Source of the DNA: Comamonas testosteroni
Lineage (GTDB): Bacteria; Pseudomonadota; Gammaproteobacteria; Burkholderiales; Burkholderiaceae_C
Assembly (NCBI RefSeq): GCF_003569915.1
Contig: NZ_KZ984448.1
Location: forward strand, 1 to 64,000
Reading direction: 5' to 3'
DNA length: 64,000 nt
Shown piece by piece: positions 55,330 to 62,949 of the stretch (positions within the stretch are counted from its first letter, which is position 1; each line of letters starts with the position of its first letter). Both the position numbers and the translations under genes were made by a program. The notes under the pieces are model-generated. The model did not search any database and was not told where the DNA came from. It worked only from the letters and a program-made list of their open reading frames with translations.

Positions 55330-55983
55330 TTGGAAATCATTCATTTTCTGATCGACTTCATCCTGCATATCGACAAGCATCTCGAAGCCTTTGTCGTGGC
55401 CTATGGGCCCTGGGTGTACGCCTTGCTGTTCATCATCGTGTTTGTGGAAACGGGCGTGGTGGTCATGCCTTTCCTGCCCGGTGATTCGCTGATGTTTATC
55501 GTCGGCGCGCTGTGCGGTGCGGGTTATATGAGCTACCCGCTGGCCGTGGTGGTGCTGCTGGCGGCGGCCATTCTGGGCGACCAGAGCAATTACACGATTG
55601 GCCGCTACATAGGGCCCAAGGTGTTCCAGTGGGAGGACTCGCGCTGGTTCAACCGCAAGGCGTTTGACCAGGCGCATAACTTCTATGAGCGCTACGGTGG
55701 CGTGACCATCATCCTGGCGCGCTTCATGCCCTTTATCCGCACCTTTGCGCCCTTTGTGGCCGGTGTGGCGCATATGAGCCGTGCCAAGTTCAGCCTGTTC
55801 AATGTGACGGGTGCCGTGCTGTGGGTGCTGGGCATCAGCGCTGCGGGCTACTTCTTCGGCAATATGGAATGGGTCAAGAACAACCTGGAAAAAATCATCT
55901 GGGGTCTGATTCTGGTGCCGGGCCTGATCGCCATCTTTGGCGCATGGCGTGCTGGCCGCGCTGATAAAGCCAAGGCTGCTTGA
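55330..55983 (+). CDS. DedA family membrane protein
   Basis: A 217-residue inner-membrane protein of the DedA/SNARE-associated (VTT) family, linked to undecaprenyl-phosphate or phospholipid flipping and envelope homeostasis. Signatures: FVETGVVVMPFLPGDSLMFIVGAL and the re-entrant FYERYGGVTIILARFMPFIRTFAPFVAGVAHM, with the essential Glu, Asp and Arg residues. The TTG at 55330 behind GGGGA gives the usual MEIIHFLIDFI start; an in-frame ATG at 55303 has no ribosome site. Confidence 0.9.
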   Translation: MEIIHFLIDFILHIDKHLEAFVVAYGPWVYALLFIIVFVETGVVVMPFLPGDSLMFIVGALCGAGYMSYPLAVVVLLAAAILGDQSNYTIGRYIGPKVFQWEDSRWFNRKAFDQAHNFYERYGGVTIILARFMPFIRTFAPFVAGVAHMSRAKFSLFNVTGAVLWVLGISAAGYFFGNMEWVKNNLEKIIWGLILVPGLIAIFGAWRAGRADKAKAA

Positions 55984-55988
55984 TATCA

Positions 55989-56037
55989 ATTTGATAGCTG
56001 ATTGCGCATATATCTTCAGGACATGAGCCTGATTTGA
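55989..56037 (+). repeat. GATAGC/GGAC dispersed repeat, copy D
   Basis: ATTTGATAGCTGATTGCGC, TTCAGGACATGAGCCTG, ATTTGA. It sits between the DedA stop and its terminator. Confidence 0.65.
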
Positions 56038-56040
56038 ATC

Positions 56041-56074
56041 AAAAAAGCCCCGGTGGATGCACCGGGGCTTTTTT
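56041..56074. terminator. Bidirectional terminator after the DedA gene
   Basis: AAAAAAGCCCCGGTG, GATG loop, CACCGGGGCTTTTTT; shared with the convergent glycine-zipper gene. Confidence 0.92.
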
Positions 56075-56093
56075 GTGAGCGGCTTGCGCAGGC

Positions 56094-56309
56094 TTACTGG
56101 CGCTTGCCCACTTCATTACCAATCAGCGCACCGGCAGCTGCGCCGCCCAGCGTGCCCAGCGTGCCGCCGATGAGGGCTTCACCGGCCACACCGCCAGCCA
56201 CTGCGCCAACACCGGTGCCGATCTGTGCCTTGGTGGGGGAGCTGGAGCAGCCAGTCAGCGCCAGAGTCAGGGCTGCAGAGATACCGAGAGCCAGAGTACG
56301 CAGTTTCAT
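56094..56309 (-). CDS. Glycine-zipper lipoprotein, second copy
   Basis: A 71-residue protein: signal MKLRTLALGISAALTLALTGC (lipobox LTGC), SSSPTKAQIGTG, glycine zipper GVGAVAGGVAGEALIGGTLGT and LGGAAAGALIGNEVGKRQ. AGGAGA lies just before the ATG. The C-terminal half is nearly the same as in the lipoprotein at 54735-54980, so the two arose by duplication on either side of the DedA gene. Function unknown. Confidence 0.85.
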   Translation of the reverse strand: MKLRTLALGISAALTLALTGCSSSPTKAQIGTGVGAVAGGVAGEALIGGTLGTLGGAAAGALIGNEVGKRQ

Positions 56310-56499
56310 GATGAATCTCCTGTGTCTGTCGCCCGGGAGGGCGAACCATCCATAAACATGCATGAATATTGACCCAGGAGCCGGTTTGTACCGGTAGGAA
56401 ATGGACGACAGCCTGTGTCACGTCAGGCTGGCGTGAGTGTCATTCATCCGGCAATCCGGGTGACAGTGTTTGTGAACTTTTGTCCGGAAAGCGCCGCTC

Positions 56500-58056
56500 T
56501 TACACCGAGCGGCTGCGTGCCAGCGGCGGGTTGTGGGCGAAGTATTTTCGAATACCCACCATCAGCGCATCGGCCAACTGTTCGCGGTAGGCCGCCGAGG
56601 CGAGCTTGGCTTCTTCCTCGGGGTTGCTGATGAAGGCGGTCTCCACCAGCACGCTGGGAATGTCCGGGGCCTTGAGCACGGCAAAACCGGCCTGTTCCAC
56701 GCGGGCCTTGTGCAGCTTGGCCATGTTGCCGATTTCGCCCAGCAGCGAGGTGCCCAGCTTCAGGCTGTCCTTGATCTGCGCCGTGGTGCTCATGTCCAGC
56801 AACATGCGCTGCACATGCTGATCCTGCAGGCCACCCACATTGAGGCCACCCACCAGGTCGGCCTGGTTTTCCTTGTTGGCCAGCCAGCGCGCAGCCGTGC
56901 TTGAGGCTCCGCGCTCGCTGAGCGCAAACACACTGGCACCGCGCGCGGCGGGCGTGGTGAAGGCGTCGGCGTGGATGCTGATGAACAGATCGGCCTGCAC
57001 GCGGCGGGCCTTGTCCACGCGGGTGGCCAGAGGCACGAAGAAGTCGGCATCGCGCGTCATAAAGGCGCGCATGGGACTGCCGCCGATGCGCGAGTCATTG
57101 ATGCGCTCGCGCAGCAGATGGCCGATCTTGAGCACCACATCTTTCTCGCGCAGGCCGCTGGGGCCGGTGGCGCCGGGGTCCTCGCCACCGTGGCCGGGGT
57201 CCAGAGCCACGATGATGATGCGGTCCGTCGCACGCGAGGTCGCGATATTGGGCGCGGCACGCGGTGCTGGGGCGGGCACAGGAGCCGGTGCAGGCACGGG
57301 CGCAGGAGTGGCGGCCGGTGCAGGTCTGGGCACAGGTGGCGGTGCCACGGGCACGGGTGCCTGTGCAATGGTCACGGGCGGTGGTGCCGGCGTGGCCTGG
57401 TTGCGCTGGGCAATCAGGTCGCCCAGCGGGTCATGAGGCGCGGCCGCCACGACAGCAGGGGGCGGCGTGGTGATGACCGATGGGCTGGGGGCGCTGGCCG
57501 AAGGGGCGGGCGAGGAGGTGGGCGAGGAGGTAGTCGCAGAAGCGGATGCGCTGTCGGGGCCGGCATCGCGCATGCGTTCGCTGATCAGTGCCTCGAGCGG
57601 GTCCACCGCCTTGGCGGGGTACAGGTCCAGCACGAGGCGGTGTTTGTAGGGCGCAATCGGCTGCAGCGTGAAGACCTGGGGGCGTGCTTCCTGCTTGAGG
57701 TCGATGACCAGTCGCACCACGCCGGGCGCGAACTGGCCCACGCGGATGCTGGCGATATTGGGATCGTCGGGGCGCACCTTGGCCACCAGTTCCTTGAGGG
57801 CCGGGTTCAGGTCCAGGCCTTCCACATCGACGGCCAGACGCGGCGGCGTGGGCACGAAGACGGGCTTGGCGGTCAGCGGAATGTCCGACTCCAGCGTCAC
57901 GCGGGAATAGTCGGGGGCGGGCCAGACCCGCACGGCCACGATGGCTGCGCCCTGGGCAATATGCTGGCGACCCAGCAGCAGGACCACACCGCCGGCTTGC
58001 AGCAGGCTGCGGCGCGACAGGCCGGTCACCAGAGGTGGGAGAAATGTTTTGCTCAT
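56500..58056 (-). CDS. amiC: N-acetylmuramoyl-L-alanine amidase (AmiC-type) with AMIN domain
   Basis: A 518-residue periplasmic cell-wall amidase that cleaves septal peptidoglycan during division. Twin-arginine signal SRRSLLQAGGVVLLLGRQ, AMIN domain about 45-150 (septal targeting), a long Ala/Pro/Ser linker, then an Amidase_3 domain: IVALDPGHGGEDPGATGPSG (zinc His), FISIHADAF (second His) and LVETAFISNPEEE (catalytic Glu). It overlaps tsaE by four bases (ATGA). Confidence 0.94.
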   Translation of the reverse strand: MSKTFLPPLVTGLSRRSLLQAGGVVLLLGRQHIAQGAAIVAVRVWPAPDYSRVTLESDIPLTAKPVFVPTPPRLAVDVEGLDLNPALKELVAKVRPDDPNIASIRVGQFAPGVVRLVIDLKQEARPQVFTLQPIAPYKHRLVLDLYPAKAVDPLEALISERMRDAGPDSASASATTSSPTSSPAPSASAPSPSVITTPPPAVVAAAPHDPLGDLIAQRNQATPAPPPVTIAQAPVPVAPPPVPRPAPAATPAPVPAPAPVPAPAPRAAPNIATSRATDRIIIVALDPGHGGEDPGATGPSGLREKDVVLKIGHLLRERINDSRIGGSPMRAFMTRDADFFVPLATRVDKARRVQADLFISIHADAFTTPAARGASVFALSERGASSTAARWLANKENQADLVGGLNVGGLQDQHVQRMLLDMSTTAQIKDSLKLGTSLLGEIGNMAKLHKARVEQAGFAVLKAPDIPSVLVETAFISNPEEEAKLASAAYREQLADALMVGIRKYFAHNPPLARSRSV

Positions 58057-58574
58057 GCCGTCAATGCTTCAAGCACGGTGCAGCCGACAGCCGTGCCCGC
58101 CTTGAGCGTCACTTGCCGCTGCACATCGTCAATTGCTTCAATATGGATAGCGATATCCGCAACAGGTGTAACAGCTGCGGCCTTCTCAGGCCATTCTGCC
58201 AGTTTGAGACCTGCGCTGGCAAAAATGTCTCTGAATCCCGCGTCTTCCCATTCGCGCGGGTCGTCGAAGCGGTAGAAGTCAAAGTGCCAGATGGATAGAT
58301 CACCCGCCTCATGCGGCTCCACCACGGCGTAGGTGGGGCTTTTGATGCGGCCCTGCACGCCCAGGGCGCGCAGCCAGTGGCGCACCAGGGTGGTCTTGCC
58401 CGCGCCCAGGTCGCCATGCAAGGTCACATAGGCGTCGCGCAACTGGGGCTGGGCGGCCAGCTTTTGCGCAAAGTGCTCGGTATCTTGTTCATCGCGCCAG
58501 ACTATCTGTCGCTGCGCCAGCGCCTCGGGGGGCTCGTTTCCTACAATCCGGGGGGTATGTTGAGCAGCAGTCAA
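58053..58574 (-). CDS. tsaE: tRNA N6-threonylcarbamoyladenosine (t6A) ATPase TsaE
   Basis: A 173-residue P-loop ATPase of the t6A37 tRNA modification complex. Walker A HGDLGAGKTTLVRHWL, then GRIKSPTYAVVEPHEA and HFDFYRFDDPREWEDAGF. No ATG lies at a suitable place; the TTG at 58574 has AAAGGAA five bases upstream and gives the family length. The frame is open further upstream, through queG. Its first codons overlap the start of queG on the other strand. Confidence 0.9.
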   Translation of the reverse strand: MTAAQHTPRIVGNEPPEALAQRQIVWRDEQDTEHFAQKLAAQPQLRDAYVTLHGDLGAGKTTLVRHWLRALGVQGRIKSPTYAVVEPHEAGDLSIWHFDFYRFDDPREWEDAGFRDIFASAGLKLAEWPEKAAAVTPVADIAIHIEAIDDVQRQVTLKAGTAVGCTVLEALTA

Positions 58575-59627
58575 TTGGTTCCTTTGATGCAAGCCTGGGC
58601 TCGCGAGCTGGGATTTTCCCAAATTGGCGTGGCAGGCGTGGATTTGTCCTCGGCAGAACCCGGTTTGCTGCAATGGTTGGCGCAGGGGTTTCATGGCGAG
58701 ATGCATTACATGCAGGCCCATGGTCTAAAACGAGCCCGTCCGGCGGAATTAGTTCCCGGCACGGTGAGCGTGATCACGGCCCGCATTGACTATTTGCCGC
58801 GGAATACGCCCCCAGGCTGGCAGGCGGTGGAATGGTCGCGTCTGCAGCGCCCGGCGGAAGGTATTGTCTCCGTGTATGCGCGGGGGCGGGACTATCACAA
58901 GGTGCTGCGCAATCGCCTGCAGAAACTGGCCGAGCGCATTGCGCAGGAGATCGGCCCGTTTGGCCACCGAGCCTTCACCGACTCGGCCCCGGTGCTGGAG
59001 GCCGAACTGGCCAGCCGCAGCGGCCAGGGCTGGCGCGGCAAGCACACGCTGGTGCTCAGCCGCGATGCGGGGTCCACTTTTTTTCTGGGCGAAATCTATG
59101 TGGACTTTGCGCTCGATGCGACCGAGCCCGTCACCGCGCACTGTGGCAGTTGCTCTTCCTGCATGGACGCTTGCCCCACGGGCGCGATCATTGCGCCGCA
59201 CAAGGTCGATGCGCGGCGCTGCATCTCCTACCTGACGATTGAGCATGCGGGCAGCATTCCTGAAGAGCTGCGCCCGCTGCTGGCCAACCGCATCTACGGC
59301 TGCGATGACTGCCAGCTGGCCTGCCCCTGGAACAAGTTTGCCCAGCCCAGCCAGTTGCCAGACTTTGATGCGCGCGCCGGGCTGGCGGGCACGCAGCTTG
59401 TGCACTTCTTCGCCTGGGACGAAGCCACGTTTTTGCGCGTCACCGAGGGCAGCCCGATTCGCCGTATCGGCCATGCGCGCTGGCTGCGCAATGTGGCCGT
59501 GGCGCTGGGCAATGCCTGGCGTGAGACCGGCCAGATAGAAATCAAGGCCGCGCTGCAAAGCCGCGCCAATCACCCCGACCCCGTGGTGGCCGAGCATGTG
59601 GCCTGGGCGCTGGCGCAGTGCGCATGA
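58557..59627 (+). CDS. queG: Epoxyqueuosine reductase QueG
   Basis: A 356-residue cobalamin- and 4Fe-4S-dependent enzyme for the last step of queuosine synthesis in tRNA. A DUF1730 domain is followed by the ferredoxin motifs CGSCSSCMDACPTGAI and CDDCQLACPWN and a HEAT-like C-terminus (VVAEHVAWAL). The ATG at 58557 begins MLSSSQLVPL and overlaps the divergent tsaE start by 18 bases. Its need for cobalamin fits the B12 uptake cassette in this window. Confidence 0.95.
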   Translation: MLSSSQLVPLMQAWARELGFSQIGVAGVDLSSAEPGLLQWLAQGFHGEMHYMQAHGLKRARPAELVPGTVSVITARIDYLPRNTPPGWQAVEWSRLQRPAEGIVSVYARGRDYHKVLRNRLQKLAERIAQEIGPFGHRAFTDSAPVLEAELASRSGQGWRGKHTLVLSRDAGSTFFLGEIYVDFALDATEPVTAHCGSCSSCMDACPTGAIIAPHKVDARRCISYLTIEHAGSIPEELRPLLANRIYGCDDCQLACPWNKFAQPSQLPDFDARAGLAGTQLVHFFAWDEATFLRVTEGSPIRRIGHARWLRNVAVALGNAWRETGQIEIKAALQSRANHPDPVVAEHVAWALAQCA

Positions 59628-59630
59628 TTT

Positions 59631-59682
59631 GAATGAAATCGGCCTATAGTCTATGTTATATATAGACTTGTAGCTATCGTTC
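59631..59682 (-). repeat. GATAGC dispersed repeat, copy H
   Basis: The minus strand reads AACGATAGCTACAAGTC, then CATAGACTATAGG and CCGATTTCATT, after the queG stop. The middle is AT-rich and degenerate. Confidence 0.45.
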
Positions 59683-59690
59683 TGATAGTT

Positions 59691-60599
59691 TCAGATGCCA
59701 ATCAGCCACAGCCCAAACGGCAGGCTGAGCACGCCCAGCATGGTGGACAGTGAAATCAGGCTGGCCACCAGCGAGCCTTCATAGCCCATGCGCACGGCCA
59801 GCACATAGCAGGACGAGGCGGTAGGCAGGCTGGAAAACGCCATCAGCGCAATCGCCTGCGGCTGGTTCAGCGTGAACAGCTTCACCATGGCAAACGCAAT
59901 CAGCGGCTGAACGGCGTGGCGAATCAGCAGCAGCTCCCCAGCCAGCAGCTTGTTGCTGGCCAGTGCACTGAGCTTGAGGCCCGCGCCCGCTGCCATCAGC
60001 CCCAGCGCGATGGACGCTGCGCCCAGTCTTGCTACAGGTGTCTCGATCAATGCCGGAATCTTCAGGCCCGCTGCGTTGAACAGCAGGGCGCTGATGGTGG
60101 CAATGATCAGCGGGTTGCGCAGCAACTGCCCCACAAACGGCTGGCCGCTGCCGCGCGACATGGGCCAGACCGCAGCCACATTGAACAGTGGCACGGACAC
60201 GCCAATCAGCACCGACACATACAGCAGCCCATCCGGCCCCGCCAGGCGCGAGACCAGCGCCAGCGCGATAAAGGAATTGAAGCGAAACGCCACCTGGGCC
60301 GCACCCGCGTAGCTGCGGGCATCGATGCGCCGCCCCAGAACCGGCAGGTGGGGCAGGCTGTAGGTCAGCGCAATACCGGCCAGCCCGCCCAGCACGCCAG
60401 CGGCCAGCAACTGGCTGGCCTCGCCCCACTGAATGGGGTTGCGCGTGATGGAGTGAAACAGCAGCACCGGAAACAGCAGGTAATACACCAGTTGCTCCAC
60501 CGGCTGCCAGATATTGCGGTTGATGGGCGTGAAGCGACACAGCACATAGCCAAGCACAATGAGCGCGAAGTCGGGGAAGAGCAGTTCGAGATAGTTCAC
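59691..60599 (-). CDS. AEC family (auxin efflux carrier-like) transporter
   Basis: A 302-residue membrane protein with about ten helices. Typical elements: NYLELLFPDFALIVLGYVLCRF start, the VYYLLFPVLLFHSI half, a central polar loop, then LRNPLIIATISALLFNAAG and the C-terminal half ending LSTMLGVLSLPFGLWLI. The GTG at 60599 fits the family; a TTG three codons earlier is possible. Bacterial members carry small carboxylates such as malate or malonate; substrate unknown. Confidence 0.9.
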   Translation of the reverse strand: MNYLELLFPDFALIVLGYVLCRFTPINRNIWQPVEQLVYYLLFPVLLFHSITRNPIQWGEASQLLAAGVLGGLAGIALTYSLPHLPVLGRRIDARSYAGAAQVAFRFNSFIALALVSRLAGPDGLLYVSVLIGVSVPLFNVAAVWPMSRGSGQPFVGQLLRNPLIIATISALLFNAAGLKIPALIETPVARLGAASIALGLMAAGAGLKLSALASNKLLAGELLLIRHAVQPLIAFAMVKLFTLNQPQAIALMAFSSLPTASSCYVLAVRMGYEGSLVASLISLSTMLGVLSLPFGLWLIGI

Positions 60600-60834
60600 G
60601 GCCCGCAAGCATAGGGCAGGGGTGCCTACGCTGAGAGAAAGCTGTCGGCAAATTTCTAAGTGGTAGTACTTACTACGGTGATGCGCCTCATCCGTTAAGA
60701 ACCCAGGCCTACTGCAATGAATTTGCGTGCTCCTAGGGAAAGCACTTAGAAATCAGGGCTAACAAGAATGTGTCGGGTTTTTCTCGCCACGTACTATCAG
60801 CCCTCCCTTTCAGAACTCATAAGGAGACTCCTTC
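60600..60834. promoter_or_regulatory. Divergent promoter region with palindrome
   Basis: GTAGTA-CT-TACTAC (60663-60676) is a perfect inverted repeat. It lies between ATTTCTAAGTG (60652-60662) and its exact inverse complement CACTTAGAAAT (60743-60753). A regulator of the downstream binding-protein gene could bind here; AAGGAG precedes the ATG at 60835. Confidence 0.4.
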
Positions 60835-61815
60835 ATGAATCGTCGTATGTGCGTGGGCCTGACCATGGCTCTGGCAACTGTAGGTTTTTCGACGGCAGCA
60901 ATGGCTGAGGCCAACTACCCCACCAAGCCCATCAAGCTGCTGGTTCCTTTTGCCGCAGGCGGCACAACCGACATCATTGCCCGCGTGATCGCTGATCCGC
61001 TGGGCAAGGAACTGGGCCAGCCCGTGGTGGTGGACAACAAGGGCGGTGGCGGCGGCGTGATCGGTGCGCAGGAAACGGCCCGTCAGAAGCCCGATGGCTA
61101 CAACCTGGGCATCTCGACCCTGTCGACCATGGCCACCAATCCGGCCATCAACCCCAAGACACCCTACAACCCGCTGACGGACTTCACGCCCATCATCAAT
61201 ATTGCGGCTACGCCCAATGTGATCGCCGTGAACCCCAAGTTCCCCGGCTCGGCCAACTACAAGGCCTTTGAAGCTGAACTCAAGGCCAATCCCGGCAAGT
61301 ATTCGTACGGTTCGTCCGGTACGGGCGGCATCCAGCACATGCTGATGGAGCTGTACAAGTCGCTGACCGGCATCCAGATGACCCACGTGCCATACCGCGG
61401 CGCAGGCCCGGCTCTGAATGACGCGGTTGCCGGCCAGATTCCCATGATTCTGGACAACCTGCCTTCGGCTCTGCCTTTCATCAAGGACAACCGCCTCAAG
61501 GCCGTGGCTGTCGCCGCTCCCCAGCGTCTGGCTGTGCTGCCTGATGTGCCCACCTTCAAGGAAGTGGGCCTGCCCCAGGTCAACCGCATGGCTTCCTACG
61601 GCATTCTGGGTCCCAAGGGCATGGACAAGGCCACGGTCGACAAGATCAACGCCGCTGTGAAGAAGGTGCTGCAGGACCCCGCCGTCAAGAAGCGCATTGA
61701 AGACACCGGCTCGCTGGTGGTGGGCAACTCGCCTGCGGAATTCTCCAAGGAGCTGAAGGAAGAGTTCGAAACCTACAAGCAGGTCGTGGCCAAGCAGAAG
61801 CTGACGCTGGACTAA
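60835..61815 (+). CDS. Bug/TctC-family periplasmic binding protein
   Basis: A 326-residue binding protein with a signal peptide (MCVGLTMALATVGFSTAAMA). Family loops: LVPFAAGGTTDIIARVIAD, VVVDNKGGGGGVIGAQ, HVPYRGAGPALNDAVAGQIPM and LPDVPTFKEVGLP. AAGGAG lies at ideal distance. Codon use looks highly biased, suggesting strong expression. No transporter genes adjoin. Ligand unknown, probably a carboxylic acid. Confidence 0.92.
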   Translation: MNRRMCVGLTMALATVGFSTAAMAEANYPTKPIKLLVPFAAGGTTDIIARVIADPLGKELGQPVVVDNKGGGGGVIGAQETARQKPDGYNLGISTLSTMATNPAINPKTPYNPLTDFTPIINIAATPNVIAVNPKFPGSANYKAFEAELKANPGKYSYGSSGTGGIQHMLMELYKSLTGIQMTHVPYRGAGPALNDAVAGQIPMILDNLPSALPFIKDNRLKAVAVAAPQRLAVLPDVPTFKEVGLPQVNRMASYGILGPKGMDKATVDKINAAVKKVLQDPAVKKRIEDTGSLVVGNSPAEFSKELKEEFETYKQVVAKQKLTLD

Positions 61816-61853
61816 GCTTCATGCATCGCTTCTGAAAAAGAAGCGCATGCCCT

Positions 61854-61894
61854 AAGCCCGAAGTGCCTTGCAAGGCCTTCGGGCTTTGTTTTTT
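61854..61894. terminator. Terminator after the TctC gene
   Basis: AAGCCCGAAG pairs with CTTCGGGCTT, with an inner GCCTTGCAAGGC stem, then a T-rich run overlapping the stop of the convergent SMI1 gene. A second hairpin (GCTTCT/AGAAGC) lies just before it. Confidence 0.85.
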
Positions 61895-62924
61895 AGGGTT
61901 GCTTCAGGCCGCGTAGCTGCTCAAGTACAGCGCTGGCAAATGCAGGCGTAAAGCGGTAGTGGCCATCGCGCAGTTGCAGCTCGCCTTGCTGCAGCCGCTT
62001 GTCCCACCAATCCTTGACAAAGCCTTCGGCATACCCGTCCGTGCAAAAACCATAGGGCTGGGCGACAAAGCTGATGCGAAGCATCAGCGTATGACTAGCC
62101 CGCTCATAGTCCAACTGATCTTCTGCGCGATCGAAATAATCCTTGAATGAGCGGGCCGAGGCAATCTGGCTGTAGAGCCAGAAGACGGCGTCGTACATCA
62201 GAAAAGAATCAGGGTCTGAATGCAGATTGAATGAGGCTTTGGCCTGCACCAGACGCTCGGCCAGCTTGCGCAATAAGGCTTCGCCATCGGGCAGTTCTGT
62301 GCGGCAGGCCTGCAGCGCGCGAATGATGATGGGCGAGAGGGTGCCAGTGCGTACTTTTTCCAGTGCCTGCGCGGTGACTTCCTCACTGTTGTCGTAAACA
62401 TCTTCAGTGACCAGGCCGCGTATGAAAGTGGCAAAGTCCGGTGCCACTGGCGTGACGTCGTAATCGCATTCCTGATCCACATGCACGACGCTGGGCTCGC
62501 CTTGCGGGCCGCATTCACGGTAGTCCAGCATGATCATCTCGTGGCCGCCACTGGGTGTGTCGGCAATGCCTGCGCCCCAGGACGGATAGCCCCATTCATC
62601 GCGCATAAAGGTCCAGCCGAACTCGCCAAACAAGGAATAACGGACGCTGCGACCTATGGCATAGATGCCGGTAATGGCAATGTGATCGTCAGCCCAGGAG
62701 GTGGGCTCGCTCATGGGATAGCAACTGCGCTCCACGGCGCCGCCGTTGTGCATGCGGGCTAGTTCCACCCAGGCATCGGGCAGGCGAAAACCCAGTTCCT
62801 GCTCAATGGCTGCAATCTGCTCATCGCTGGGTGCGGCTTCGTTGTACTTCTGGGCGGATCTGCCTGTGTCCCAGAAGCCCTCGAAGTCAAAGCCCTCAAA
62901 AGCGCCTGTGCGTCGCTCGGTCAT
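61893..62924 (-). CDS. SMI1/KNR4 family protein
   Basis: A 343-residue protein. The N-terminal 170 residues have the SMI1/KNR4 (SUKH) pattern: PSDEQIAAIEQELGFRLPDAWVELARMHNGG, FGEFGWTFMRDEWGYPSWGAGIADTPSGGHEMIMLDY and DFATFIRGLV. The C-terminal half is helical and not recognised. SUKH proteins are often immunity proteins for polymorphic toxins, but also occur alone. It is the downstream neighbour of an AAA ATPase (25-base gap, same strand). No toxin gene is visible. Confidence 0.8.
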   Translation of the reverse strand: MTERRTGAFEGFDFEGFWDTGRSAQKYNEAAPSDEQIAAIEQELGFRLPDAWVELARMHNGGAVERSCYPMSEPTSWADDHIAITGIYAIGRSVRYSLFGEFGWTFMRDEWGYPSWGAGIADTPSGGHEMIMLDYRECGPQGEPSVVHVDQECDYDVTPVAPDFATFIRGLVTEDVYDNSEEVTAQALEKVRTGTLSPIIIRALQACRTELPDGEALLRKLAERLVQAKASFNLHSDPDSFLMYDAVFWLYSQIASARSFKDYFDRAEDQLDYERASHTLMLRISFVAQPYGFCTDGYAEGFVKDWWDKRLQQGELQLRDGHYRFTPAFASAVLEQLRGLKQP

Positions 62925-62949
62925 GGTGTGGTCCTTTGATGGGGCAGGT

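Noticed and set aside
58120-58160. GGATAGCGATATCC near the start of the tsaE 3' part as a further dispersed-repeat copy
   Set aside because: It shares only GATAGC with the family; the right half (GGACTTGA...) is missing and the site encodes conserved-length tsaE sequence.
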